DNA of 50,310 nt from Timonella senegalensis JC301. Its GTDB lineage: Bacteria > Actinomycetota > Actinomycetes > Actinomycetales > Cellulomonadaceae. Below are positions 40,975 to 50,310 of this stretch, piece after piece (the stretch's first letter is position 1; each line of letters starts with the position of its first letter). The notes beneath the pieces were generated by a model. The model ran no database searches and was not told the origin of the DNA. It was given only the letters and a program-made list of their open reading frames with translations. The position numbers and the translations under genes were made by a program. The stretch lies in contig NZ_HE978641.1 of assembly GCF_000312125.1 (NCBI RefSeq), positions 762,562 to 812,871 of the forward strand, written 5' to 3'.

Positions 40975-43026
40975 CTAGATGTCGAGGAACCTCACGTCCT
41001 TGGCGTTGCGTTGGATAAAGTTTCGGCGCGATTCGACGTCTTCGCCCATGAGCACGGAGAAGATTTCGTCTGCTGCGGCCGCATCGTCGAGCGTGACTTG
41101 GCGCAGTGTGCGGTGTGTAGGGTCCATGGTGGTGTCCCACAGCTCGGTGTAGTCCATCTCACCAAGACCCTTGTAACGCTGGATGCCGTTCTCCTTGGGG
41201 AGTCGGCGACCCGCGGCGGTACCTGCGGTAACTGTCTCGTCACGCTCACGGTCCGAGAACACATAGTCGTGTTCTGCGTTGGTCCACTTGATGCGGTAGA
41301 GCGGTGGAAGGGCGAGGTACACGTGGCCGTGCTCGATGAGTGGGCGCATGTAGCGGAACAGGAGCGTGAGTAGCAGCGTGGTGATGTGCTGGCCGTCGAC
41401 GTCTGCATCGGCCATGAGCACGATCTTGTGGTAGCGCAGCTTGTTGGCGTCAAAGTCCTCGCCAATACCCGTGCCGAATGCCGTGATGAGCGCCTGAACC
41501 TCGAGGTTGGAGAGCGCACGGTCGAGGCGGGCACGCTCAACGTTGAGGATCTTTCCACGCAGCGGCAGGATCGCCTGGGTGTGTGGGTCGCGTCCACGAA
41601 CTGCGGATCCACCTGCGGAGTCACCCTCCACGATGTAGATCTCGCACTCTTCGGGCTTGTTGGACTGGCAGTCACGCAGCTTTCCTGGCATACCGCCGGA
41701 CTCTAGGAGTCCCTTTCGGCGGGTAGCCTCACGTGCCTTGCGTGCTGCGAGGCGAGCGGCGGAAGCCTGGAGAGCCTTCTTGATGATCTCCTTGGCCTCG
41801 TTCGGGTGAGCGTCAAGCCAGTCACCCAGCTTGTCGTTGACGACTCCCTGGACGAATGTCTTGGCCTCAGTGTTACCCAGCTTGGTCTTGGTCTGGCCCT
41901 CGAACTGCGGCTCGCCGAGCTTGATGGAAACAACAGCGGTCAGACCCTCACGGATGTCGTCACCGGTGAGGTTGTCTTCCTTCTCGCGGAGGATGCCTTT
42001 GGCGCGCGCATAGCGGTTGACCAGCGATGTTAGTGCCGCGCGGAAGCCTTCCTCGTGCGTTCCACCCTCGGTCGTGGAGATCGTGTTTGCGTACGTGTGC
42101 ACGGACTCGGAGTAGGCCGAGGTCCACTGCATGGCGATCTCAACGGAGATCTTCTTCTCGGTATCTTCCGATTCGAAGTCGATGATCTCAGGGTTGACGA
42201 CCTCGTACTTCTTGGTTGAGTTGAGGTGCGCCACGTAGTCGAACAAACCGTTGTCGTACTTGTACGTCACCGTTCGGCGTGGGTTGGTTGGGGACGGGGT
42301 GTCGTCTCCTGCAACTTCCTCACCGGTCTCGTCGGTAGAGGTTGGACGCAAGTCAGTGAGCGTGATCTGGAGTCCCTTGTTCAGGAACGCCATTTGCTGG
42401 AATCGTGCACGCAGGGTCTCGTAGTCGAACTCTGTGGTTTCGAAGATTGTTGGGTCTGGCCAGAAGGTCTGGGTAGTTCCCGTTTCCTCAGTGGCCTCGC
42501 CCTTGCGCAGCGTGCCCTGTGGGATTCCACCGTTCGCGAATGACTGGTACCAGGTGTAGCCCTGACGCCTAACCACGGTCTCAACACGTGCCGACAGCGC
42601 ATTCACCACGGAAATACCCACACCGTGAAGACCACCGGAGACCGCATATCCGCCGCCACCGAATTTTCCACCGGCGTGCAGGATCGTCATGACGACTTCG
42701 ACGGTCGGCTTTCCTTCGGTGGGGTGGATGTCTACGGGGATTCCGCGACCATTGTCGGAAACGCTGACAGCCCCATCTTCGAGGATGGTCACTTCAATGT
42801 GATCGCAGTATCCGGCGAGTGCCTCGTCAACAGAGTTGTCGACTACCTCATACACGAGGTGGTGCAAGCCACGCTCACCGGTGGAACCGATGTACATTCC
42901 TGGACGCTTACGGACTGCTTCAAGGCCCTCGAGGACCGTGATTGCGCTTGCCCCATAGTCGCCGCCCTGCTGCATAGCTGGCTTTGCGGCCTGTGGTTCT
43001 TGCGCTTCGTTATTGAGTTCTGCCAC
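40975..43026 (-). CDS. gyrB: DNA gyrase subunit B
   Basis: A 683-residue ATPase subunit. The GHKL ATP-binding region has [41 protein letters not shown] and [22 protein letters not shown]. The TOPRIM domain has [19 protein letters not shown] and DADVDGQHI. The C-terminus ends [14 protein letters not shown], typical. The GTG start has AGGAG at 12 bases. The stop is an amber TAG, which shows that this genome uses TAG as a true stop codon. Confidence 0.98.
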   Translation of the reverse strand: MAELNNEAQEPQAAKPAMQQGGDYGASAITVLEGLEAVRKRPGMYIGSTGERGLHHLVYEVVDNSVDEALAGYCDHIEVTILEDGAVSVSDNGRGIPVDIHPTEGKPTVEVVMTILHAGGKFGGGGYAVSGGLHGVGISVVNALSARVETVVRRQGYTWYQSFANGGIPQGTLRKGEATEETGTTQTFWPDPTIFETTEFDYETLRARFQQMAFLNKGLQITLTDLRPTSTDETGEEVAGDDTPSPTNPRRTVTYKYDNGLFDYVAHLNSTKKYEVVNPEIIDFESEDTEKKISVEIAMQWTSAYSESVHTYANTISTTEGGTHEEGFRAALTSLVNRYARAKGILREKEDNLTGDDIREGLTAVVSIKLGEPQFEGQTKTKLGNTEAKTFVQGVVNDKLGDWLDAHPNEAKEIIKKALQASAARLAARKAREATRRKGLLESGGMPGKLRDCQSNKPEECEIYIVEGDSAGGSAVRGRDPHTQAILPLRGKILNVERARLDRALSNLEVQALITAFGTGIGEDFDANKLRYHKIVLMADADVDGQHITTLLLTLLFRYMRPLIEHGHVYLALPPLYRIKWTNAEHDYVFSDRERDETVTAGTAAGRRLPKENGIQRYKGLGEMDYTELWDTTMDPTHRTLRQVTLDDAAAADEIFSVLMGEDVESRRNFIQRNAKDVRFLDI

Positions 43027-43453
43027 GAGAAGTGGTGCTCCTAGTCATCCTGCGGAACGGACCTGCTCATCGGCACATGTGGGTTCAGCTCCCCTGAACT
43101 GAGTGCCGCGGGCGTGGCCTGTATTGCCGCTCGATATCTGGCCGTGAGTTTCGACCAGAGTTACCCAGCCATTCTATCAAAAATAGGGCACAAATCCGGG
43201 CTTTGACACCTGTGAAGTGCCATCTATTTTTGGCGAAATCTCGCCGTTTCTCCGGGATCTTCACCCCCGTTTGCCATTGCTCGTTCGGCAGCCGCCGTAA
43301 TCGCCTCGCTGCGATCTGGTGCGGGCCGCCTTCGGCGCCCCTCAAACCCTGATTTTCGACGATCGAGGTGCGTTACGCTCAGACCGTCAACCGGTCCTCC
43401 TGCGGGTGGCGGCAGGTTAAGCTCTGAGGCTCTGGGGTACGAGCTGCGTGGAA
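43027..43453. other. gene-free stretch between gyrB and DUF721
   Basis: This holds the gyrB promoter region and a dispersed repeat copy at 43352-43363 (ATTTTCGACGAT, then CGAGGTGCGTTACG). No gene is supported. Confidence 0.5.
43352..43363 (+). repeat. TCGACGAT-type dispersed repeat
   Basis: GATTTTCGACGATCGAGGT with the downstream CTCAGACCG shared with the copy at 8509. It is the copy closest to the origin. Confidence 0.65.
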
Positions 43454-44008
43454 TTACCCCCAGGTATCGCGAGCCCCGCGTCCCTTAACTGAATACTTGC
43501 CCCGCGTGAACTTGGGGGAGTCCGGGCCAAGCACGCGAATTTCCTGGACCACGCCATCGCCTACCTCGGCGGAAATGGTTCGCATAATCTCAGGGGACAG
43601 AAACTTTAATTGTGTGGCCCATGCTGTGGAATGTGCGCGCACTACAAGAATGCTATTTTCGAACGATTCTGCCGTGCAGTGCTGAGAAATATCTTTACCC
43701 ACAATTTCGGGCCAGCGCCCGATCACTCCGCCCACTGCAACGTCCTGGTTCCAGCCTCGCTGCACAAGGAGCGCGCCAAGGGTCGCAGAGAGCGGCTTAG
43801 GGTCTCGTCCACCGGCGCGAGCCCCCGACACCTGTGGCTCCGTAAACCGCGATGGTGCCTGCTTTCCGGGGTAGAAGCCGCGGGCCCTCGCGTTTGCCTT
43901 GGCCCGGTTGAGCGCTGCGCGAGCGTATTCCTTTGCAGTCTCCAACTCAAACGCTTCCGCAACGGGAACCCCCGTTACGTCGTCGTCAAAGAGCTCGCCT
44001 GACATCAT
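43454..44008 (-). CDS. DUF721 (DciA-like) protein
   Basis: A 184-residue protein of the DUF721 family, related to DciA, a loader of the replicative helicase. The core reads LSATLGALLVQRGWNQDVAVGGVIGRWPEIVGKDISQHC and ends AWATQLKFLSPEIMRTIS. The first 75 residues are variable. It overlaps recF by four bases and sits in the dnaA-dnaN-recF-gyrB run as in other actinobacteria. Confidence 0.9.
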   Translation of the reverse strand: MMSGELFDDDVTGVPVAEAFELETAKEYARAALNRAKANARARGFYPGKQAPSRFTEPQVSGARAGGRDPKPLSATLGALLVQRGWNQDVAVGGVIGRWPEIVGKDISQHCTAESFENSILVVRAHSTAWATQLKFLSPEIMRTISAEVGDGVVQEIRVLGPDSPKFTRGKYSVKGRGARDTWG

Positions 44009-45411
44009 GCGTCCTCGGCATCGAGTGGTGAAGTACTGTCTTCACCATCTTGGTCCGGCTTCGCTCCATCCGCAATACCACTGTTAACCGAAACAGAAGA
44101 TGGTAGCGAGGACGCGAGGGAATCGTCGTTAATTGATTCGGAGGTATCCGAATTATCCAGGGACTTCTCTGGAACTACGGTTCCGGAAGAAACATGGAAT
44201 ATATTCCCACCAAGATCCTCCGGAATGTCCTCCATTACAGCGGCAGTAATAATCACTTGTCGTGCACCAGAAATAATTCTGGACAATTGGCGGCGACGCT
44301 TTGAATCTAGTTCGGCAAATACGTCGTCGAGGATCAAAACAGGCTCGGTGTCCACGTCCGAGTCTGTCCACCAGTATTGGGAGAGAGAGTCGGATGCGTC
44401 CTGGGAGTCGGGGCCGTCCGTCATGAGGCGGTAGGACGCGAGGCGCAGCGCAAGGGCAAACGACCAACTCTCGCCATGGCTCGCATAACCCTTCACGGGA
44501 AGGTTGTTGAGCGTCATCGCGACCTCGTCGCGGTGGGGACCCACTAGGCACACCCCGCGCTCAAGCTCTCTAGGGCGAACGATCTTGAGTGACTCTAGGA
44601 GTTCCGCCTCGATCTCCTCGATGCTTTGCACGGTGTGGTGCACATCAGGCCGGGGGAGTTCCTCCGAGCGGAACGCATCGAGTTTCCGTGCGTCCGCCAG
44701 AACCGCGTCCACCGAGGACTCGTATTCGATATGCGCGACCGACTGGCTCATCGAGACCTCGTCATAGCTGCTGTGGACGTAGGGGCGGAGTGCCACGATA
44801 AGCCGCTGGCGGAACGCCATGATCTGCGCACCAAGGCTTGCAAGTTTCGCGTCCCAGATATCGAGCGTGGAGAGGTCCAGTTCGCGGTGTGCCTTACGGG
44901 CGGCGATCGCGGATTTGAGGAGTGCGGAACGCTGCTTGATAACGCGATCGTAGTCCGAGAACACCGAGGACATTCGCGGCGAAATGAAGATGGTTAGTTC
45001 GTTAAGGAATCGACGACGCGCGTCCGGATCACCCTTGACGAGGACAAGATCCTCGGGAGCAAAGAGAACCGTTTTAAGAATTCCGAGAGCGTCGGCAGCT
45101 CGTCCCGGGGTGCCGCGGTTGACCCTAGCCCGGTTAGCCTTGCCGTTGATGATTTCGATCTCGACTGTCTGTGAGCGGTCGCCACGAACAATCCTGGAGC
45201 GGATCATTGCGCGATGGGCGCCCGCTCGGATTAGCGCAATGTCTGCAGCAACGCGGTGTGATCCAAGCGTGGCGATGTAGCCGATGGCCTCGGCCAGGTT
45301 GGTCTTTCCCTGACCGTTCTGGCCCACCAAGATGTTGATACCTGGCTGGAACTCAACGTCCACGTGCTCATATGAACGGTAATCAAGGAGTGAAAGATGG
45401 GAAACATACAC
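44005..45411 (-). CDS. recF: RecF recombination and repair ATPase, with long acidic tail
   Basis: A 468-residue SMC-like ATPase. The Walker A motif is GQNGQGKTNLAEAIGY, the signature lies near VCLVGPHRDEVAMTLNNLPVKGYASHGESWSFALALRLASY, and Walker B is VLILDDVFAELDSKRR. RecF acts with RecO and RecR to load RecA at gaps. The tail from about residue 400 is Ser/Asp-rich and disordered, some 60 residues more than the usual RecF. It precedes DUF721 with a four-base overlap. Confidence 0.96.
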   Translation of the reverse strand: MYVSHLSLLDYRSYEHVDVEFQPGINILVGQNGQGKTNLAEAIGYIATLGSHRVAADIALIRAGAHRAMIRSRIVRGDRSQTVEIEIINGKANRARVNRGTPGRAADALGILKTVLFAPEDLVLVKGDPDARRRFLNELTIFISPRMSSVFSDYDRVIKQRSALLKSAIAARKAHRELDLSTLDIWDAKLASLGAQIMAFRQRLIVALRPYVHSSYDEVSMSQSVAHIEYESSVDAVLADARKLDAFRSEELPRPDVHHTVQSIEEIEAELLESLKIVRPRELERGVCLVGPHRDEVAMTLNNLPVKGYASHGESWSFALALRLASYRLMTDGPDSQDASDSLSQYWWTDSDVDTEPVLILDDVFAELDSKRRRQLSRIISGARQVIITAAVMEDIPEDLGGNIFHVSSGTVVPEKSLDNSDTSESINDDSLASSLPSSVSVNSGIADGAKPDQDGEDSTSPLDAEDA

Positions 45412-45439
45412 GCGCCTGTTCAGCTCCTTTCAATGGGGA

Positions 45440-45475
45440 AGGGTTGCGATGTTTCACGTGAAACATCGCAACCCT
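45440..45475. promoter_or_regulatory. perfect parS site inside a 36-bp palindrome
   Basis: TGTTTCACGTGAAACA at 45450-45465 matches the ParB-binding consensus exactly. The symmetry extends to 36 bases (45440-45475). It lies between recF and dnaN, close to the origin, where ParB-parS complexes direct chromosome segregation. The long stem may also act as a stem-loop in the dnaN transcript. Confidence 0.93.
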
Positions 45476-45522
45476 AGGGTGTTTGTGAGTTATCTACTGG
45501 CACTTGGTGCGCCAGCGAGATA

Positions 45523-46653
45523 TCAGTTAGCGAATCGGATTGGAACGAGGAGGTAGCGGTAGACCTTCGAGTCCTCGCCGTCCAGCGACTCCTGTCCGGT
45601 GAACTCCACAGGCTTGTTTGGGTGAGTGAAGCTCAGACGAACAAAGTCCGTTCCAATAGCGTTGAGCCCATCCAGCAGGAACTGTGGGTTGAATGCAACG
45701 GAGATCTCTTCGCCCTCGAGCACTGCTTCAAGTGCCTCCGATGCTTGAGCGTCGTCACCCTGACCTGCGTCCAGTACGACCTGACCCTCAGAGAAGTTCA
45801 GGCGAATTGGAGTGTTGCGCTCCGCAACCAGGGATACGCGCTTTGCAGCATCGATCAAAGGTTGGCGAGCTACGACCGCGTGGATTGGAGTCTCGTCCGG
45901 GAACAGGCGACGTACCGGTGGGTAGTCTCCGTCCACCAGAAGGGAGGTGGTGTGGCGTCCGCCGGCTTCGAAACCGATAAGGTCCACTCCCGGGCCATTG
46001 GAAAGCGCAATGTTGACGTCACCGGCAGCGCCGAGCGACTTTGCAACATCGTTCAGCGTGCGAGCACGGATCAGTGCAACGGTGGAGATCGACGGGGAAG
46101 CAGGCTTCCAGGTGAGCTCGCGCAGGGCAAGGCGGTAGCGGTCGGTGGACAGGAGCGTGATCTTCTCGCCCTCGATCTCGGCGCGAACACCGGTGAGGAG
46201 TGGAAGTGTGTCATCACGTGATGCTGCCACGGTGACTTGGTTGACTGCCTCGGTTAGGACATCGCCCGCGATGGTGCCCGAAAGCTCTGGCATGTTTGGA
46301 AGGGACGGGTACTCCTCAACCGGCATCGTCAGTAGCGTAAAGCGAGAAGCGCCACAGACAACTGTCACCTTGCTGCCGTCAACTGAGAAGTCAACGGGCT
46401 TGTTAGGCAATGCGCGGGAGATCTCGGCAAGGAGACGACCCGAGACGAGCACTGTTCCAGCCTCATGGACCTCAGCTGGGATCTCCGAACGAGCAGAGAC
46501 TTCGTAGTCGAAGGTCGCGAGGTTCAGCACACCTTCAGCAGTAGCTTCGATGCGAACACCTGCAAGTACTGGAGCGGGCGGGCGGTTTGGCAATGTACGT
46601 GCGGTCCAGGTAACTGCCTCTGCAAGGACGTCACGTTCAACCCTGAACTTCAT
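45523..46653 (-). CDS. dnaN: DNA polymerase III beta subunit (sliding clamp)
   Basis: A 376-residue clamp that holds the replicative polymerase on DNA. It begins MKFRVERDVLAEAVTWTARTLPNRPPAPVLAGVRIEA and ends YRYLLVPIRFAN, both typical. The three domains are seen by VLVSGRLLAEISRALPNKPV, LPLLTGVRAEIEGEKITLLSTDRYRLALREL and FNPQFLLDGLNAIGTDFVRLSFTHPNKPVEF. GAGGAG precedes the ATG at 46653; the frame to 46683 is not used. Ends with TAA. Confidence 0.98.
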   Translation of the reverse strand: MKFRVERDVLAEAVTWTARTLPNRPPAPVLAGVRIEATAEGVLNLATFDYEVSARSEIPAEVHEAGTVLVSGRLLAEISRALPNKPVDFSVDGSKVTVVCGASRFTLLTMPVEEYPSLPNMPELSGTIAGDVLTEAVNQVTVAASRDDTLPLLTGVRAEIEGEKITLLSTDRYRLALRELTWKPASPSISTVALIRARTLNDVAKSLGAAGDVNIALSNGPGVDLIGFEAGGRHTTSLLVDGDYPPVRRLFPDETPIHAVVARQPLIDAAKRVSLVAERNTPIRLNFSEGQVVLDAGQGDDAQASEALEAVLEGEEISVAFNPQFLLDGLNAIGTDFVRLSFTHPNKPVEFTGQESLDGEDSKVYRYLLVPIRFAN

Positions 46654-47141
46654 TCGTACTCCTCTCGAGCATGGCTCGGTCACGTGTTCTAAAGGAAATC
46701 TAAGTCAAGTGTAGACAAGCAATCGCAAAGATATACACACCCCGAGTACTTCGAGGAAGTTCTGGCTTGGCTGGTTCGTGAGTTGAACAGCTTCAGCATC
46801 ATGAAGGTGTGTGGAAATCCTTAGGAGTAATAGTTAGTCATCGTATTAGCCGTTGTGGATTCTGTGGATAGTCGCAATATTCGTTGATTTTTCCACAGTC
46901 ACGGCTGTGCATGTGGACGGGGATGAACTGTGAATATCGTTGCACTGCCGTGGATTTCGACAATCACTGGAAAAGTTATCCACATATTCGGGGGTTCCTG
47001 TGCACAAAGGTCGTTCCGTTGTCCCAAGGTTTTCCCCAGAGTTATACACAGGTGTGGACACGGCGTTTTGCGCTGATTTGTTCGTCAGGAGCCGTTTTCT
47101 GGCGTGTCGCGAATCTCTGTGAATCGTGGGCGAGCCACAGC
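46654..47141. other. dnaA-dnaN intergenic region, probable oriC
   Basis: DnaA boxes of TTWTNCACA type are seen: TTATCCACA (46976-46984), TTATACACA (47042-47050) and TTTTCCACA (46889-46897). Weaker ones include TGTGGATAG (46863-46871), ATATACACA (46731-46739) and TGTGGAAAT (46810-46818). The spacing and number agree with an actinobacterial oriC. No single AT-rich unwinding block stands out. The dnaN promoter must also lie here. Confidence 0.88.
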
Positions 47142-48560
47142 TCAACCACGATGCTGCTGCTTGATTCGGCTCGTCAACTCAGTGACCTGGTTGTAGGTCG
47201 AACGACGCTCCGCCATTTGAGCCGTAATCTTCTTGTTCGCGTGCATGACCGTGGTGTGGTCACGTCCACCAAACTGCTGTCCGATCTTTGGCAATGAAAG
47301 GTCCGTGAGCTCACGGCACAGATACATCGCGATCTGTCGGGCAGTCACAAGCACGCGGGAACGCGAACTACCGCACAGGTCCTCGATGGTGAGTCCGAAG
47401 TAGGCGGCAGTCTGCGCGATCACCGAACTTGCGGTGATTTGCGAGGCTTCGTCATCCGTAATGAGGTCCTTGAGCACGATCTCGGCGAGTGCAAGGTCAA
47501 CCGGTTGGCGGTTGAGGTTTGCAAAAGCGGTTACGCGGATGAGCGCGCCCTCAAGCTCACGGATGTTCGAGGAGATCTTGGATGCGATGTATTCAAGTAC
47601 GTCGTCCGGAGCCGCAAGCTTCTCGTTTGCCGCCTTCTTTCGCAGAATCGCGATACGGGTCTCGAGGTCTGGCGGCTGAACATCAGTAATCAGACCCCAC
47701 TCAAAGCGTGATCGCAGGCGGTCTTCGAATCCATTGAGTTGCTTGGGAGGCAGGTCAGAGGTGATGACAACTTGCTTGTTCGCGTTGTGCAGGGTGTTGA
47801 ACGTGTGGAAGAACTCTTCCATCGTTGCTTCCTTGCCCTGCAGGAACTGGATGTCGTCAATGAGGAGGAAATCGACTTCGCGGTGGCGGCGTTGGAAGGC
47901 TCCCGCTGCCTCGTTACGAATCGAGTTGATGAAGTCGTTGGTGAACTCTTCAGAGTTCACGTACTTCACCTTTGCGTTGGGATACAGGCTGAGAACGTAG
48001 TTACCGATCGCGTGCAGGAGGTGGGTCTTTCCCAGACCCGAGCCGCCGTAGATGAAGAGTGGGTTGTATGCCTTAGCGGGCGCCTCCGCGACGGCTGCAG
48101 CTGCTGCGTGCGCAAACCGGTTAGATGACCCGATAACGAACGACTCAAAGGTGTACTTAGGGTTGAGCCTGTTGTCATCCAGGGTGGACGGCTGCTTTAC
48201 GGATTGTTCTGCGGCGGACGATTCCTCTGTCGCTGCAGTGGGCTCAGTGATGTGCACAGATGGTGCTACTGGCTCTGGTTCCGGCTCGATTTCCAAGTCC
48301 GGATCAACGGTGATCGCGAACCGTGCTTCAGTGCCTAGGGTTCGGGTGAGCGCGTCCAGTACGCCATCACTTGCTCGAGACTGGAGGAAGTCGCGCTGGT
48401 TGTCATCTTGGACGGTAATGACGACAGTTCCGTTGATGATGCCCTGGACCTTTGCCATCTTTACGTAAGCGAGGACGCGGGGTGTCACTGCTGAGTCGTT
48501 GGAGAGTACCTCTAGTACTCGTTCCCACATGACTTCAATCGACTCGTTGGGTGCCGTCAC
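47142..48560 (-). CDS. dnaA: chromosomal replication initiator DnaA
   Basis: A 472-residue AAA+ protein. Domain I is the first 80 residues, followed by an acidic linker with repeated EPEP. Walker [18 protein letters not shown] (about 172-188) and Walker [14 protein letters not shown] lie in domain III. The DNA-binding domain IV has the signature [14 protein letters not shown] and [19 protein letters not shown] start. It binds the boxes on both sides. Confidence 0.98.
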   Translation of the reverse strand: MTAPNESIEVMWERVLEVLSNDSAVTPRVLAYVKMAKVQGIINGTVVITVQDDNQRDFLQSRASDGVLDALTRTLGTEARFAITVDPDLEIEPEPEPVAPSVHITEPTAATEESSAAEQSVKQPSTLDDNRLNPKYTFESFVIGSSNRFAHAAAAAVAEAPAKAYNPLFIYGGSGLGKTHLLHAIGNYVLSLYPNAKVKYVNSEEFTNDFINSIRNEAAGAFQRRHREVDFLLIDDIQFLQGKEATMEEFFHTFNTLHNANKQVVITSDLPPKQLNGFEDRLRSRFEWGLITDVQPPDLETRIAILRKKAANEKLAAPDDVLEYIASKISSNIRELEGALIRVTAFANLNRQPVDLALAEIVLKDLITDDEASQITASSVIAQTAAYFGLTIEDLCGSSRSRVLVTARQIAMYLCRELTDLSLPKIGQQFGGRDHTTVMHANKKITAQMAERRSTYNQVTELTSRIKQQHRG

Positions 48561-49156
48561 CGTGTGTAGTCCTAACCTGTTGAGTTACTGCGTCTGTGGA
48601 TAAACGTGAGTAGTCGATGTGGAAATACATCCGGATATCCGTGTGTCTGAGTCTCTCACTCTAGCGTTCATCCACAAAGTTTTCCACAGGCTGTGGGAAA
48701 CGCATTCTGCAAGCCTAGCGGTTGAAAAATCACCATTCAACTGGTCGTGTTGAGTTTCAACCATGTAGTTTTCCAGTGGTAACGTAGTCGCAGTATCCAC
48801 AAGTTGCATAGTTATCCACACCCGGCCAGCAAGGTTGTGCGTAACTTCGAACGCGAAAGTGATACCAGTCAGTCCAGGACCGCGGTGATCGCGGAGTCAT
48901 CCGGACTTCACACACACGTATAGTCCAGCGCCCTGTGGAGATGGTGACCATCAACACAGGGTTTGAGTGCTGCGATCATTTGACCTCGACCCTGTTTCTG
49001 GCGTACCGTTTTAAGGCAATTCCAAGTAGATTCGCCTGCCCTAAAAAGGGCCATCCAGTGCGGATCTTTCAGGAGAAGTACTCGACTGAGTTGGAATGCA
49101 CCACCAACATCGCGTGCCCTATCAGAGGGTGCGTTTCAACAATATTGGAGTACCTC
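48561..49156. other. dnaA-rpmH divergent region with DnaA boxes
   Basis: DnaA boxes: TGTGGATAA (48595-48603), TCATCCACA (48668-48676), TTTTCCACA (48680-48688), GTATCCACA (48793-48801) and TTATCCACA (48812-48820). The dnaA promoter and the start of the rpmH transcript also lie here. This second box cluster may control dnaA or form part of a bipartite origin. Confidence 0.85.
48980..49009 (+). promoter_or_regulatory. candidate promoter of rpmH-rnpA-yidD-yidC
   Basis: TTGACC (48980-48985) and TACCGT (49004-49009) are separated by 18 bases, about 150 bases upstream of rpmH. Confidence 0.6.
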
Positions 49157-49294
49157 GTGAGCAAGCGGACCTTCCAGCCGAACAACCGGCGTCGTGCGAA
49201 GACCCACGGTTTCCGTCTGCGTATGCGTACCCGCGCTGGTCGCGCGATTCTCGCAGCACGCCGCCGTAAGGGTCGTGCCGAGCTCTCAGCCTGA
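49157..49294 (+). CDS. rpmH: 50S ribosomal protein L34
   Basis: A 45-residue ribosomal protein: [18 protein letters not shown], then [17 protein letters not shown], typical for L34. GTG start at 49157, GGAG seven bases upstream. First gene of the operon with rnpA. Confidence 0.97.
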   Translation: MSKRTFQPNNRRRAKTHGFRLRMRTRAGRAILAARRRKGRAELSA

Positions 49295-49299
49295 GCTCG

Positions 49300-49656
49300 G
49301 TGCTAAACACGGCGCACCGAATGCGCAGGTCTGACCAGTTTGGTCAGACAGTGCGCACCGGTGTGCGTACAGGAAAATCGACCATGGTCGTTCACCTCGC
49401 TAGTTCTGCGGGATCAACGAACGCACCATTGGTCGGTTTTGTTGTATCTAAAGCAATTGGCAATGCTGTCACGCGGAACCTCGTGAAGCGTAGGCTGCGT
49501 GCGATTGCCCGGACTCGACTTACCTCTCTACCAGCAGGCTCAATGCTCGTTGTACGCGCTCTTCCACGAGCAGCGGCGAGCGACTTTGGCTCCCTGGAGA
49601 AGGACTTTAACTCTTGTGTGGACAAGGTCCTGGCAAGAGGGCAACACGATGACTAG
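49300..49656 (+). CDS. rnpA: ribonuclease P protein component
   Basis: A 118-residue protein that helps RNase P RNA to mature tRNA 5' ends. Typical features are the start [49 protein letters not shown] and [10 protein letters not shown]. The GTG start lies five bases past the rpmH stop. It overlaps yidD by eight bases. Confidence 0.96.
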   Translation: MLNTAHRMRRSDQFGQTVRTGVRTGKSTMVVHLASSAGSTNAPLVGFVVSKAIGNAVTRNLVKRRLRAIARTRLTSLPAGSMLVVRALPRAAASDFGSLEKDFNSCVDKVLARGQHDD

Positions 49657-49936
49657 CCTCCGTCAACTACCAAAGCGTCTGCTTGTTGGACTGGTGCGTC
49701 TCTATCAGAAGTACATCTCCCCGCTTTCAGGGCCACGGTGCAGGTTCTACCCGAGCTGTTCCCGATATGCGGTGGAGGCACTGGAAACTCACGGTGCCTT
49801 GAAGGGGAGTGCTCTGGCTGGATGGCGTCTACTACGCTGTAACCCATGGAACCCGGGCGGCGTGGACGACGTTCCTCCTAAGAAGGTAAAAAACAACGAA
49901 GCAACAGCGCCAGTAGATGACCGTGTAGTCCGCTGA
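49649..49936 (+). CDS. yidD: membrane protein insertion efficiency factor YidD
   Basis: A 95-residue protein with the family signature [31 protein letters not shown] and [19 protein letters not shown], with three conserved Cys. YidD assists YidC in membrane protein insertion. The ATG at 49649 overlaps the rnpA end. Confidence 0.95.
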   Translation: MTSLRQLPKRLLVGLVRLYQKYISPLSGPRCRFYPSCSRYAVEALETHGALKGSALAGWRLLRCNPWNPGGVDDVPPKKVKNNEATAPVDDRVVR

Positions 49937-49968
49937 CTACCGAGTCTTGGCCCCTGAGAGTGGACCTA

Positions 49969-50310
49969 ATGCCGAATCTTCTTTACCCCATTGAATGGGC
50001 CGTTTCATGGATCATGTATCTGTGCCACGAGCTCTTCGTGTTCCTTGGACTCCCGGACGGCTCGGGTTGGGCTTGGATTCTATCGATCGTTGGTTTGACG
50101 ATCGTTGTGCGAATCCTGCTTATGCCGCTGTTCTTCAAGCAGATCAAGGCATCGCGCGCGATGCAGATGATCCAGCCGGAACTTCAGGCGCTGCAGAAGA
50201 AGTACAAGAACAAGAAGGACCCTGCGTCCCGCGAGGCTATGGGCCGCGAGACGATGGAGCTCTACAAGAACCACGGGACCAACCCGATGGCTTCTTGTAT
50301 GCCGATCCTG
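49969..50310 (+). CDS. yidC: membrane protein insertase YidC, N-terminal part
   Basis: The first 114 codons are seen; the gene runs off the right edge. It begins MPNLLYPIEWAVSWIMYLCH and continues with GWAWILSIVGLTIVVRILLMPLFFKQIKASRAMQMIQPELQALQKKYK, the actinobacterial YidC form without the large periplasmic domain. It inserts proteins into the membrane with or without Sec. GAGAGTGGA lies before the ATG. Confidence 0.95.
   Translation, partial: MPNLLYPIEWAVSWIMYLCHELFVFLGLPDGSGWAWILSIVGLTIVVRILLMPLFFKQIKASRAMQMIQPELQALQKKYKNKKDPASREAMGRETMELYKNHGTNPMASCMPIL

Noticed and set aside
46731-46820. Possible CDS upstream of dnaN
   Set aside because: Short frames only, inside the origin region with DnaA boxes.

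Overview
The window is a chromosomal segment around the replication origin of an actinobacterium with moderately high GC. The right-hand end gives this away. It has the conserved block dnaA, dnaN, recF, DUF721, gyrB, gyrA, DUF3566, tRNA-Ile, a DLW-39 family microprotein and tRNA-Ala on the minus strand, and rpmH, rnpA, yidD and yidC on the plus strand, diverging from dnaA. DnaA boxes lie on both sides of dnaA, and a perfect ParB-binding parS site lies between recF and dnaN. An LAATG-type sorting signal and the DUF3566 and DLW-39 proteins support Actinomycetota. The order Actinomycetales is a guess.

Layout. 1-6.4 kb: a DUF4184 fragment, a small membrane protein, a minus-strand operon (Tm-1-like protein, phosphoenolpyruvate-hydrolase-like TIM barrel, cupin) facing a divergent MocR-type regulator, and an acetyltransferase gene broken by an amber codon. 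6.4-9.8 kb: a P1B metal ATPase, a separate HMA metal chaperone and a Crp/Fnr regulator. 9.9-13.5 kb: an HPP membrane protein facing a TetR regulator across two near-perfect operators, then DUF2975, lipoprotein and SdpI-like genes. 13.9-16.1 kb: two Hsp20 genes, one cut by an amber codon, divergent from an HspR-like regulator operon. 17.2-21.5 kb: a decayed locus, an SDR enzyme, a TusA-like protein, and a GntR-MFS operon behind a 36-bp perfect palindrome. 21.5-32 kb: a sortase-type surface protein, SnoaL-like, YdcF and M20 peptidase genes, a luciferase-like/FAD-oxidase fusion beside its stand-alone luciferase-like paralogue, and a SIMPL protein between two small lipoproteins. 32-37 kb: YggS, a lysine-type permease, an orphan NrdI and an MFS transporter. 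37-50 kb: the origin block.

Two repeat systems overlie this layout. About two dozen copies of a short motif around ATTYTCGACGAT are scattered from 2.5 to 43.4 kb and are absent from the origin itself. Some are arranged as inverted pairs, and three lie inside genes in the same reading frame. Separately there are four 64-73 bp near-perfect hairpins, two of which are clearly one family. These repeats, the two amber-interrupted genes and the decayed locus mark the left 40 kb as accessory, next to a very conserved core.
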